A DNA stretch of 64,000 nucleotides. Origin: JBCAXA01 sp039183535 (GTDB lineage Bacteria; Pseudomonadota; Gammaproteobacteria; Steroidobacterales; Woeseiaceae). The notes under the pieces were generated by a model. That model made no database searches and was not told where the DNA came from. It worked only from the letters and a program-made list of their open reading frames with translations. The stretch is taken from contig JBCDBO010000009.1 in assembly GCA_039183535.1 (NCBI GenBank), positions 13,495-77,494 of the forward strand. Direction: 5' to 3'. This document shows positions 26,525-34,881 of the stretch, in pieces (within the stretch, counting starts at the first letter, position 1; each line of letters begins with the position of its first letter). The position numbers and the translations under genes were made by a program.

Positions 26525-27879
26525 TGAAAGACGGCACTCGGATCGTCGAGTGAGTCCGAGCCCTCGATGTAAACACTACCAAGCTCAAGAGCAGCAACGA
26601 GCTGCTCGAGCGGCTGTGTTTGTGCGACGAGCGCTTCTACGGCGGCTTCGATGGTCTGTTGGCCGTCGGCGTTACCTTCACCGATCATCTGATCGTAGGC
26701 TTCGACGCTGTCGCCACGTTGTTTCAGTGCAGTTAACGCATCGGTGGCGGCACCGACCGCGCCATCGAGTGTGCCGGCCAAGGCTGGCAGCTTATCGGCA
26801 GCCAGCGCCGACAACGAGGCGCCTTTAACAACGGTGCCGTCGATTCGCTCGTACTCGCCCCAATAAACGTTAGCGATGCCGACCTGGTTGTAATAGTGCG
26901 AGTTGTGCGTGTTGTCCGAGAAGCAATCGTGCTCTTCTTCTGGGTCGTGCAACACCAAGCCGAGTTTCATCCGTTCGCCAGCAAGCTCTCCGTACGACAA
27001 CGAACCCATGCCACTGATTATCGCGTTGACGCCGGCGACTGAGTCGTCGAGTAGGCGTTGCCGCGCCGCACCGTCTGAATTCCACAGCGACACCATCTCG
27101 TCGAGATCGTCGAGCAGTAATTGCGTGGCGGTTTGCAAGTACGCGATGCGCCGCTCGCAATTGCCGCCTGTGCAGTTCTCGCCTACGGCAAAATCGCTGG
27201 CCGGACGATCGCCGGCGCCATCGGCGGTGCCATTCAAATCTTGGCCCCACAACAAAAACTCGATGGCGTGATAGCCGGTCGCTACGTTCGCCTCGATCGA
27301 ACCGGCCTCGTGCAAGACGTCGGTCAGAAGGGCCGCCGTGATGCTTGTTGCATCGATCTCGGCACCGTTGATCAACGGCGCTTCGTTCGCAATGACGTTA
27401 ACGGTGTACAGCGGGTTGGCGTCCGACTGCTGGCCATAGCTCGGATCAACATAGTCGATGAGACCTTCATCGAGCGGCCACGCGTTGACACGCCCTTCCC
27501 AGTCGTCGACCAGCGGGTTGCCGAAACGAAACACTTCGGACTGCTGGTACGGGACCCGCGCGTCCAGCAATGCAGCACGCGCGGCGGCCAGTGATTCCGT
27601 CGTCGGCGATTCGACCAGTGCATCGATAGCCGCCGACAGCTCGCCGGCGCGCGCGTACGAGTCCTCGTAGACCGCGAGCGCGATATCGGCGTAGGTCGTT
27701 ACGATCGGCGTCGCGGACTCTGCCGCGAGTGGGAAGGTTTGCGCAGCGGTGTCGCCGGCGTCCTCGCCGCACGCGGCAAGAACGAGTGCCGCAGCTGCGA
27801 CGAGACCGGCTTTACTGCCAGCCGGCGCGATCGAAGACCATAAGTGCTTCGGCTTGATGTTTGCCCAACAGCGATGCAT
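26521..27879 (-). CDS. imelysin/IrpA-like iron-regulated lipoprotein
   Basis: Encodes 452 residues from the ATG ending at 27879. The leader ends in LVLAAC, a lipobox. The imelysin motif GYHAIEFLLWGQDLNG (GxHxxE) and the HDCFSDNTHNSHYYNQVGI segment are characteristic of IrpA-type imelysins. The start lies 68 bases inside the end of the substrate-binding protein gene; no closer start gives a signal peptide. It is the larger of two imelysins and the better candidate for direct iron binding. It overlaps the cytochrome gene by four bases. Confidence 0.87.
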   Translation of the reverse strand: MHRCWANIKPKHLWSSIAPAGSKAGLVAAAALVLAACGEDAGDTAAQTFPLAAESATPIVTTYADIALAVYEDSYARAGELSAAIDALVESPTTESLAAARAALLDARVPYQQSEVFRFGNPLVDDWEGRVNAWPLDEGLIDYVDPSYGQQSDANPLYTVNVIANEAPLINGAEIDATSITAALLTDVLHEAGSIEANVATGYHAIEFLLWGQDLNGTADGAGDRPASDFAVGENCTGGNCERRIAYLQTATQLLLDDLDEMVSLWNSDGAARQRLLDDSVAGVNAIISGMGSLSYGELAGERMKLGLVLHDPEEEHDCFSDNTHNSHYYNQVGIANVYWGEYERIDGTVVKGASLSALAADKLPALAGTLDGAVGAATDALTALKQRGDSVEAYDQMIGEGNADGQQTIEAAVEALVAQTQPLEQLVAALELGSVYIEGSDSLDDPSAVFQ

Positions 27880-28858
27880 TGAGATCGTCCTCCCGGAACG
27901 TGCCCAGCGCTTCAACGGCGGATGTGCCGGCGACGCCGCCGACAACGGGGTATTCGTGGTTGCCGCTGGCGAAATACTGCTGGGCCTGGTCGTCAGTCAG
28001 ATATTCCAAAAACCGAATGGCATGATCTTTGTTTGGCGCGCCGCGCACAACCCCAGCACCGCTGATGTTGACGTGTGTTCCAGTCGTGTCTTGGTTCGGA
28101 AACACGGCAACCACGGCGTCTGCGATGGCCTGGTCGGCTGGATCGTCGGAGGCGGCCAGGCGAGCGAGATAATAGGTGTTAACTACCGCAATGCGACATT
28201 CGCCGCTGGCGACCGCGCGAATTTGGCCCGTATCGTTACTTTGCGGCGTGCGAGCAAAGTTGCTAACGACTCCGCTGGCCCACGACTCCGCCGTCTCGGC
28301 ACCGGCCCGGGCGACGATACTCGCCAGCAGCGAGATGTTGTAAATGTTGCTCGACGAGCGAATGCAGACGCTGCCCGCGTGGGCCGGATCGGCTAGATCA
28401 GCGTAAGTGGCAAGCGGCTCGGGCGCACCTGCCTCTTTGTTATAGATAATGATGCGAGCCCGTTTGGACAAGCCGTACCACAACCCATCGGGGTGACGCA
28501 GACTCGCCGGAACGCGTTCGTTAAGCGTCGCTGATGTGATCGGTTCCAAAACCTCGGCTTGTTCGGCGCGCCACAAACGGCCGGCATCGACCGTGATCAG
28601 GACATCGGCGGGGCTAAACTCACCCTCCGCCTGAATCCGCTCGATTAACTCATCGGCGCCGGCCTCGATGAGGTTGACCTTAATACCGGTCTTCGCCGTG
28701 AATTCGTCATACAGCGCGAGGTCGGTGTCGTAGTGACGGGAGGAATAAACGTTAACCTCGCCGCTCGGCTCATTGACATCGGTGGCTGTCTCCGGCGCCG
28801 GCTTATCGCCGCAAGCGGCAAGAAAAAGGGTCATCGTTAAGGCTAGAGCGATACGCAC
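27812..28858 (-). CDS. fbpA: ferric iron ABC transporter, periplasmic substrate-binding protein
   Basis: A 348-residue lipoprotein binding protein (leader LALTMTLFLAAC) of the FbpA/FutA class. NVYSSRHYDTDLALYDEF near the N terminus and the GAGVVRGAPNKDHAIRFLEYL stretch near residue 270 are family signatures. It delivers Fe(III) to the permease. A Fur-like site lies about 45 bases upstream. It heads the operon of imelysins, cytochrome and DUF1513. The permease (fbpB) and ATPase (fbpC) genes are the next genes upstream. Confidence 0.9.
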   Translation of the reverse strand: MRIALALTMTLFLAACGDKPAPETATDVNEPSGEVNVYSSRHYDTDLALYDEFTAKTGIKVNLIEAGADELIERIQAEGEFSPADVLITVDAGRLWRAEQAEVLEPITSATLNERVPASLRHPDGLWYGLSKRARIIIYNKEAGAPEPLATYADLADPAHAGSVCIRSSSNIYNISLLASIVARAGAETAESWASGVVSNFARTPQSNDTGQIRAVASGECRIAVVNTYYLARLAASDDPADQAIADAVVAVFPNQDTTGTHVNISGAGVVRGAPNKDHAIRFLEYLTDDQAQQYFASGNHEYPVVGGVAGTSAVEALGTFREDDLNASLLGKHQAEALMVFDRAGWQ

Positions 28859-28899
28859 GGGCGATTCCAGAAGCTATTGGGCTATTGGTATAGCCTAAA

Positions 28900-28914
28900 T
28901 AAGAAATATTCTCA
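28900..28914. promoter_or_regulatory. candidate Fur box upstream of fbpA
   Basis: On the minus strand TGAGAAT-A-TTTCTTA matches the Fur 7-1-7 consensus (TGATAAT-N-ATTATCA) at about 10 of 14 positions. It lies 42 bases from the fbpA start in an AT-rich gap. Matches by eye only. Confidence 0.55.
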
Positions 28915-28922
28915 TTGCCAGC

Positions 28923-29966
28923 TTAACTGCTGGCAGGCTGCACAAACACACGGCCGTTGCGGGGTTGGACGGTCGCCTGGCTACCAACGGCGAGCGATTC
29001 TGCCGCATCGCGCGCGGCGATTGGCATCGCGACGATCAGTGCTGCGTCGGTAGCGGGCGAGCGCAGCACATACTCATCGTACCCATCGGCGAGCCGAACA
29101 TCGGCCACCGTCAGGTCGCCGCCTTCGTGCAAGACCAAGTCGTATGGGCGAACAACGACGTCGACCTCACCGTCCGGCACGTCATCCGTCTGCAGGCAGC
29201 GCCGCGGCCACGTACCGAAAACGGACGTGACCGAGTCGCCTGATAGGGTCGCCGATAAGCGCTGCGCCTGACCGAACAGCATCGCAACACCGAGCGATGC
29301 CGGCTGCTCGTACAGATCACGCGGCGTCCCTTGCTGAACGATGCGGCCAGTGTCCATAACAACGACACGATCGCTCATGGCCAGCACTTCGTCGGGATCG
29401 TGAGTAACGACAACACCCACCGTACCGCGTTCTTTGACCAGACGGCGCGCTTCGGTGCGCAGTGTTTTACGAAGCTCGATATCGATATTGGCAAATGGCT
29501 CATCGAATAGCAGTGCTGCCGGTTCCGGCGCCATTGCCCGTGCCAGCGCAACGCGCTGGCGCTGTCCACCCGATAACGAATCGGGATAACGCCCCGCGAA
29601 GCCGCTCAGGCCCACTTCACGCAGCCAACGCTCGGCGCGGTCCGCTGTATCGGTTCCGCTGAGGCCGAATTCGACGTTACGCCTAACTGATAAATGAGGA
29701 AACAGCGCGCCCTCTTGGAAAACCAGACCGATAGCGCGCTGTTCTGGCGGTACGTGCCGGTCGGCGTTGGCGAGCAATCGACCGTCCAGTTCGATTTGCC
29801 CAGCTTGCAAACGCAGTAAGCCCGCCGCCAATCGCAGCAACGTGGTTTTCCCACACCCTGACGGCCCGACTAGACAGGTAATCTCGCCCGCCGCCGCCGT
29901 GAAGCTGATGTCGGCCAAGGTCGGCGTCGTATCGTAGCGGTGGGAAACACGGTCGAAGGTCAGCAC
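28923..29966 (-). CDS. fbpC: ferric iron ABC transporter, ATP-binding protein
   Basis: A 347-residue ATPase with Walker A (GPSGCGKTT), the signature LSGGQRQRVALARA, and Walker B (ALLFDEPFANID, where FSNLD is usual). The GTG ending at 29966 is the only start that clears the divergent permease gene. A C-terminal OB-like domain follows, as in FbpC. It energises Fe(III) import with the FbpB permease. The iron operon with fbpA follows 64 bases on. Confidence 0.9.
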   Translation of the reverse strand: MLTFDRVSHRYDTTPTLADISFTAAAGEITCLVGPSGCGKTTLLRLAAGLLRLQAGQIELDGRLLANADRHVPPEQRAIGLVFQEGALFPHLSVRRNVEFGLSGTDTADRAERWLREVGLSGFAGRYPDSLSGGQRQRVALARAMAPEPAALLFDEPFANIDIELRKTLRTEARRLVKERGTVGVVVTHDPDEVLAMSDRVVVMDTGRIVQQGTPRDLYEQPASLGVAMLFGQAQRLSATLSGDSVTSVFGTWPRRCLQTDDVPDGEVDVVVRPYDLVLHEGGDLTVADVRLADGYDEYVLRSPATDAALIVAMPIAARDAAESLAVGSQATVQPRNGRVFVQPASS

Positions 29967-29968
29967 GG

Positions 29969-29987
29969 GGAAAACGCTATCATTGTC
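29969..29987. promoter_or_regulatory. weak Fur-like site between divergent fbpC and fbpB
   Basis: The minus strand reads GACAATGATAGCGTTTTCC, agreeing with the 19-base Fur consensus at about 12 positions, mainly in its left half. It lies in the 50-base gap between two divergent iron-transport genes, where Fur control would be expected. The match is weak. Confidence 0.35.
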
Positions 29988-30016
29988 CGCAAGACTCGGG
30001 CAGAGAACGGGAGTGT

Positions 30017-31675
30017 ATGCGAGGCTTAATCGAACGTGCCAGCGCTCTGTGGACGCTGCCGGCACTGGCGGTCGCGCTGGCGCTGGCCGTACCGCTGGTC
30101 GCGATCTTAGCAACATTGCTAACCCCAGCCGGGGCGACGACGGCCCATCTGCAAGCGACCGTCCTGCCGGACTACATCCTCAACTCCGTGCTGTTGATGC
30201 TACTAACGGGCGCGCTAGCGTTGCTGTTCGGCACAGCGACGGCGTGGCTGACGGCCGCTTGTACGTTCCCGGGGGCACGTTGGCTCTCGGGTTTGTTGGT
30301 CTTGCCGCTCGCGGCACCGGCCTACGTCGTGGCCTACGCCTACACCGATTTACTGGAGGTTTCGGGGCCATTGCAGACGGCGTTACGTGGCCTACTCGAC
30401 GTAACGCCAGCCGAGTTTCGATTGCCGTCGATTCGCAATATCCCTGGCGCCGCAACGCTGTTGGCGTTGGTGCTGTACCCGTACGTTTACCTGCTGACGC
30501 GCACCAGTTTTGCTGCTCGGTCGCGTGCGCATTTTGAGGCGGCGCGGGTTCTCGGCCTATCAGCGTGGCAGGCCTTTTGGCGCGTTGGCTTACCGGGCGC
30601 ACGACCTGCCATCGCCGGTGGCGTGGCGTTGGTGATGATGGAAACGCTCGCCGACTTTGGGGTCGTCGAGTATTTCTCGGTACCGACATTCAGTACCGGG
30701 ATTTACCGAACTTGGATTGGACTGGGTGACAAAGCGGCTGCACTGCGTTTGGCGGCAATCATGCTGTTGTTCGTTATTGCACTCGTCATGCTCGAGTCAG
30801 TGAGCCGGCGCGGTGGCATCGATCGCGACGACGTCAGCCGCGCTCAAGCGATAGAGCTTCGCGGTTGGCGGGCGGTTGCCGCGTTCGTTATATGCGCCGT
30901 GCCGGTAACGCTCGGTTTTATCATTCCGGTCGCGTTGCTAACGGTGTACACGCTGGGTGCGGGCGACACCGTATTGATGCGCGGCTTCGGCCAATACGTC
31001 AGCAACAGTGTCACGGTTGCTAGCGCGGCGGCGGTGTTGGCAGTCGCCTTGGCTGTGCTGTTGAGCTACGCGCAACGCTTACACACCAGCCGCGTCAATA
31101 GCGGCTTTGTTCGAATTGCGACCCTTGGCTACGCGCTGCCGGGTTTGTTACTGGCCGTTGCGTTGCTGGAGCCGGTGAACCGTTTCGATCAGTGGTTGTC
31201 TGGGCTCGGGTCTGGCGGCGGCAGCGTTCTAGCCGGTACGGTCTTCGTGCTGATCTACGCGTACCTGTGCCGGTTCTTAACCGTCGCGTTTCAATCGACC
31301 AGCGCCGGTCTTGCCCGGGTATCGCCCGATCTCGACGCTGCAGCACGCAGTCTTGGTGCGACACCGGGCGGCGTTATACGACGCGTGCATCTACCGCTCC
31401 TCGCCCCGAGCTTAGCGGCTGGCCTATTGCTGGTGTTCGTCGATGTAATGCGTGAGTTGCCGGCCACACTGCTACTGCGACCGTTTAACTTCGATACGTT
31501 GGCAACACGGGTTTACCGCTTGGCCAGTGACGAGCGCTTGCAAGAGGCATCGCCCGCCGCGCTTGCGATCGTACTGGTCGGCGTAATACCGGTGCTTATC
31601 ATCAACTGGACAGCAGCGCGCCGCGATCGGCGGCGTAGCAACGACGTAACCACGGAGGTGCCTCAGCATGGCTAA
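30017..31675 (+). CDS. fbpB: ferric iron ABC transporter, fused permease
   Basis: A 552-residue inner membrane permease with about 12 TM helices, formed of two homologous halves as in FbpB/SfuB. Each half has an EAA loop that contacts the ATPase: EAARVLGLSAWQAFWRVGLP and DAAARSLGATPGGVIRRVHLP. It forms the Fe(III) channel with fbpC (divergent, 50 bases away) and fbpA. The last eight bases overlap the VOC gene. Confidence 0.9.
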   Translation: MRGLIERASALWTLPALAVALALAVPLVAILATLLTPAGATTAHLQATVLPDYILNSVLLMLLTGALALLFGTATAWLTAACTFPGARWLSGLLVLPLAAPAYVVAYAYTDLLEVSGPLQTALRGLLDVTPAEFRLPSIRNIPGAATLLALVLYPYVYLLTRTSFAARSRAHFEAARVLGLSAWQAFWRVGLPGARPAIAGGVALVMMETLADFGVVEYFSVPTFSTGIYRTWIGLGDKAAALRLAAIMLLFVIALVMLESVSRRGGIDRDDVSRAQAIELRGWRAVAAFVICAVPVTLGFIIPVALLTVYTLGAGDTVLMRGFGQYVSNSVTVASAAAVLAVALAVLLSYAQRLHTSRVNSGFVRIATLGYALPGLLLAVALLEPVNRFDQWLSGLGSGGGSVLAGTVFVLIYAYLCRFLTVAFQSTSAGLARVSPDLDAAARSLGATPGGVIRRVHLPLLAPSLAAGLLLVFVDVMRELPATLLLRPFNFDTLATRVYRLASDERLQEASPAALAIVLVGVIPVLIINWTAARRDRRRSNDVTTEVPQHG

Positions 31676-32000
31676 AGGTGGGATCGATTACATTTATCTC
31701 GAAACGCACAACAAGGCCGAGGCGGTCACGTTTTGGCAGAGCCTCGGATTCGGTGTGGTCATGGACATCGGCCACGCCGCGAAACTGGCGCACGCCGACG
31801 GCGGTACCGTGTTCGTCGAACAAGTGCCGGCCGACAAAGTCTTGGAGACGCGTCTCTACTTACACGGCGATCGAACAGCGACAACGACGGTCGACCCCGC
31901 CAATATCGTGTCGGACTGGCAACCAAGCCATTGGGATACGCACTTGCGAGTCTTGAGCGACACCGATGGCCGCCAGGTGGTTGTCCAAGACCCAAACTAA
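31668..32000 (+). CDS. small VOC (glyoxalase/bleomycin resistance) fold protein
   Basis: A 110-residue single VOC domain: YIYLETHNKAEAVTFWQSLGF at the N terminus and HLRVLSDTDGRQVVVQDPN at the C terminus are the paired beta-alpha-beta pieces. It starts inside the end of fbpB after a good GGAGGTG site, so it is coupled to the transporter. Members bind metals or small molecules or catalyse isomerisations; a link to iron is suggested only by its position. Confidence 0.82.
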   Translation: MAKGGIDYIYLETHNKAEAVTFWQSLGFGVVMDIGHAAKLAHADGGTVFVEQVPADKVLETRLYLHGDRTATTTVDPANIVSDWQPSHWDTHLRVLSDTDGRQVVVQDPN

Positions 32001-32080
32001 TCACGCTGCCGCCTGCGCGCTAGCGGTCAGTCGCCGATTGCTCGCCTAGCTTACGTCCAATGTAATCGTGTTACTTATCG

Positions 32081-32103
32081 CGAATAAGAATGATTCGTAT
32101 TCG
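32081..32103. promoter_or_regulatory. strong candidate Fur box upstream of the siderophore receptor
   Basis: A 23-base palindrome with arms CGAATAAGAAT and ATTCGTATTCG around one central base has a single mismatched pair. It contains overlapping AATGATTC/GAATAAG Fur-type hexamers and lies 62 bases before the receptor ATG. This is the best Fur-site candidate in the window. Confidence 0.72.
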
Positions 32104-32164
32104 TTAATCTGGCAAACTCTCGACCGTTTTTGGGGTATGAACCACTAATCGGGAGAAATTTGCC

Positions 32165-34288
32165 ATGCGTAGCTGGCTCGGCTTTACAGCCATTTCCGTC
32201 ATTGCCGCGGGACCTGTGCTCGCGCAACAAGAAGACGATGAAACGATTGAAACCATTGTTGTCACCGGCGCCTTGTCAGAGTTTGGCGCCTCGAAATCGG
32301 CCACGCCGATTCTAGAGACCTCGCGATCGATTTCGATCGAAACACAAGTGCAGTTTCGCGATAAAGGTGCGCTGACACTGGACGACACGCTGAACTACAC
32401 CGCCGGTGTCGTCGGCGACACATTCGGGTTTTCCACCCGCGGTGATTTTCCGCAAGTGCGCGGCTTTGACGCTGCGGAGTATCGCGACGGCCAGCAAGTC
32501 CTGTTTGGCTTCTACAACAACACTCGCTCGGACGTGTACATGCTTGAGCAGGTCGAGATACTGAAAGGGCCAGCATCCGTGTTGTACGGCAAAGGGACGC
32601 CCGGCGGAATCGTTAATGCGGTTTCGAAACTGGCCCGCCCGGATGCCGAGAGCGAAGTGGTTTTCGACGTCGGTAACTTCGATCGTTACCAAGTGTCGGC
32701 TGACTACAACACAGCGATCGGCGATAACGTCTTTTTCCGTGTCGTCGGTATTTACCGCGATGCAGACACGCAAGTCGATTTTGTCAACGACGATGCGGCG
32801 ATCTTGATGCCATCGATCACATACGACAATGGTCGTACCCGTGTCACTGCGATGGTTGAAATCGCCGACCGCGACAGCGATACCGCGCACCAGTTCTTAC
32901 CATTGACGGGCACGGCCTGCGCCAGCGGCGATGTAACGGTGACGCCAGCTGTCATTTGCGCGAACGCAAACGGTCAAAGTTCGGCCAATGAGACCTACCT
33001 TGGCGACCCAGACTTCAACCGCTATGACACCGACTCGACCTTAGTGAGCTTGTTGACATCGCACCAGTTCACCGAAAACTTCTCGGTCGACGGCATCATT
33101 CGCTACAAAGACGGCGAGGCGGATTATCGCCAGTCGTGGATCGACTTCCTTGGCGACGGCAACCCGCGTGTGAACGCCAATGGTGACGGCGGTCGTACGT
33201 GGTATCGCAGTGAAGCGTTCTCAGAACAAACGGCGATTGACCTGCGTGCTCGCTACACGTTTGACACCGGTGCCGTCGAGCACGAATTGTTCGGCGGTAT
33301 CGCGTTCCAGGACGTGACGATCGGGAACGAGATCATCTTCATCAACGATCCGGCCACACAAACGCTCGGTACGTTAAACGTGTATACCCCTGTTTACGGC
33401 AACGTCCCGCCACCGTTATTCGATGACACGAATCTCTTCGATCTCGGCGACACCGATACCGAGGACTTTGGCGTTTACCTCAACGACCAGATTTCGATCG
33501 GCGCTTGGAAGTTTAATGTCGGCGTTCGCTTCGACGAGGTGGAGCAATCCACGGCAACCGCCACGCAAGATGACGATGAAGTGTCGTTCAGCGTTGGTGC
33601 CTTGTACGCCTTCGAGAACGGGCTGTCGCCCTACATCAGTTTCGCTGAATCGTTTGAACCGGTGCTTGGCACCGACGGTTTTACCGGTAACCCATTGAAG
33701 CCGCGCGAAGGCGAGCAATGGGAAGTCGGCCTTAAGTACCAACCAGCCGGTACATCAACGTACATCACGGTCGCGTACTTCGATATCGAAGAATCGAACT
33801 TACCAAACCCAGCTGCCTTGATCGGGCAACCGAATAGCCAGCAAGAGGGCATCGGTACCGTGACCGGCTTTGAGATCGAGGCGTTAACGGCGTTCGGCGA
33901 TTGGTCGCTGGAAGGCAATATCAGCGTGCTAGACACCGAAACACCCAACGGTGTGCCGTTTGCATCAATCCCTGAAGAGCAAGCGTCGGTCTGGGCTCAG
34001 TACCAACCGGACGGCGGGCCGCTCGCGAATTTCAAAGCTGGCGTTGGACTTCGCTACCTCGGTGAGAATGAAAGCAACGGTCTCGGCGCCGTCGGTCTGG
34101 TGCGCGTCGTCACCGACGCCACGTTGTTGCTCGACTTGATGCTCGGCTACGAAACCGACGACTGGAACTTCACGCTCAACGCGCGCAACGTCGCGGACGA
34201 GGACTACTACGGAACGTGCCTTGCCCGTGGCGATTGCTTCCCGGGTGAGAATCGGACTGTCGTCGCCCGCCTGGCAAGACGCTTCTAG
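32165..34288 (+). CDS. TonB-dependent siderophore receptor
   Basis: A 707-residue outer membrane receptor. After a signal peptide, the TonB box-like ETIVVTGAL leads into the plug (VRGFDAAEYRDGQ, VEILKGPASVLYGKGTPGG), followed by a 22-strand barrel ending VVARLARRF. The plug pattern with DVYMLEQVEILKGPAS is that of the FhuA/FecA siderophore class. No N-terminal signalling domain precedes the plug, so it is not of the sigma-regulated FecA type. The Fur-type palindrome upstream and the Fbp genes on the left point to ferric-siderophore uptake. Confidence 0.9.
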   Translation: MRSWLGFTAISVIAAGPVLAQQEDDETIETIVVTGALSEFGASKSATPILETSRSISIETQVQFRDKGALTLDDTLNYTAGVVGDTFGFSTRGDFPQVRGFDAAEYRDGQQVLFGFYNNTRSDVYMLEQVEILKGPASVLYGKGTPGGIVNAVSKLARPDAESEVVFDVGNFDRYQVSADYNTAIGDNVFFRVVGIYRDADTQVDFVNDDAAILMPSITYDNGRTRVTAMVEIADRDSDTAHQFLPLTGTACASGDVTVTPAVICANANGQSSANETYLGDPDFNRYDTDSTLVSLLTSHQFTENFSVDGIIRYKDGEADYRQSWIDFLGDGNPRVNANGDGGRTWYRSEAFSEQTAIDLRARYTFDTGAVEHELFGGIAFQDVTIGNEIIFINDPATQTLGTLNVYTPVYGNVPPPLFDDTNLFDLGDTDTEDFGVYLNDQISIGAWKFNVGVRFDEVEQSTATATQDDDEVSFSVGALYAFENGLSPYISFAESFEPVLGTDGFTGNPLKPREGEQWEVGLKYQPAGTSTYITVAYFDIEESNLPNPAALIGQPNSQQEGIGTVTGFEIEALTAFGDWSLEGNISVLDTETPNGVPFASIPEEQASVWAQYQPDGGPLANFKAGVGLRYLGENESNGLGAVGLVRVVTDATLLLDLMLGYETDDWNFTLNARNVADEDYYGTCLARGDCFPGENRTVVARLARRF

Positions 34289-34297
34289 GGCACGCCT

Positions 34298-34873
34298 GTG
34301 AGCGACGAGGCGCTGCTTCGCGTCGCTGCGCTCGGTATGGCCGCCTGTGGCATTGCATTGCTGCAGGCGGCCTGGCGCATCAAAGCCAACAATGGCTGGC
34401 GACTGATCGGCGGGTGGTCGCTGATCGGCGCCTCGATCGTGGCATGGGCTTACACCAGTGGCGCTGACAAAGGTGCTGCCCTCGGCATTATTGCCGCTGT
34501 GATCATTGCGCTGCTGTTCGTCGGCCGGCAAGCATTACTCGCTGAGCGGCGAGGTGAACGTCAGCGCCGCGAACGGGTGGCAAAAGCACCGCCCGAGCGA
34601 TCGCCATTAGCGCGTCGAATCTGGGTCGGCGCGTTACTGGGCCCCATCGCGGGCTTAGCGGCTTTATCGGCATCGACGGCGCTGTACGTTGCGCTAATTG
34701 ACCTAAGCGTTGAGCAGACGGCCGCGCTAACAACGGTGTTTTTCGCGTTTCCGTTGTTGTGGGCTGCGTTAGCCGTCGTCGCCGGGTATGTCCGTCATCT
34801 CGGCCGAAAAAGCGCTACGATCCTGGCAGCGGGCTTGCTGCCGCTGATGTACATATTTCTTAACGCGAACTAA
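34298..34873 (+). CDS. small integral membrane protein of the iron cluster
   Basis: Encodes 191 residues from GTG 34298 with about five TM helices and a positively charged loop (ERRGERQRRERVAKAP) near residue 90. It lies between a siderophore receptor and a PepSY protein, nine bases after the former, so is probably in the same operon. Its position resembles small DUF-type proteins that accompany PepSY transporters, but no family was recognised. Confidence 0.65.
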   Translation: MSDEALLRVAALGMAACGIALLQAAWRIKANNGWRLIGGWSLIGASIVAWAYTSGADKGAALGIIAAVIIALLFVGRQALLAERRGERQRRERVAKAPPERSPLARRIWVGALLGPIAGLAALSASTALYVALIDLSVEQTAALTTVFFAFPLLWAALAVVAGYVRHLGRKSATILAAGLLPLMYIFLNAN

Positions 34874-34881
34874 ACAATGCC

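Noticed and set aside
29967..30116. Longer fbpC with 50 extra N-terminal residues
   Set aside because: It would overlap the divergent permease start and adds a Pro/Arg-rich tail unlike FbpC. The GTG ending at 29966 fits the family start.
32312..32890. 192-residue minus-strand ORF in the siderophore receptor
   Set aside because: Antisense shadow with no domain; the receptor reading is certain.
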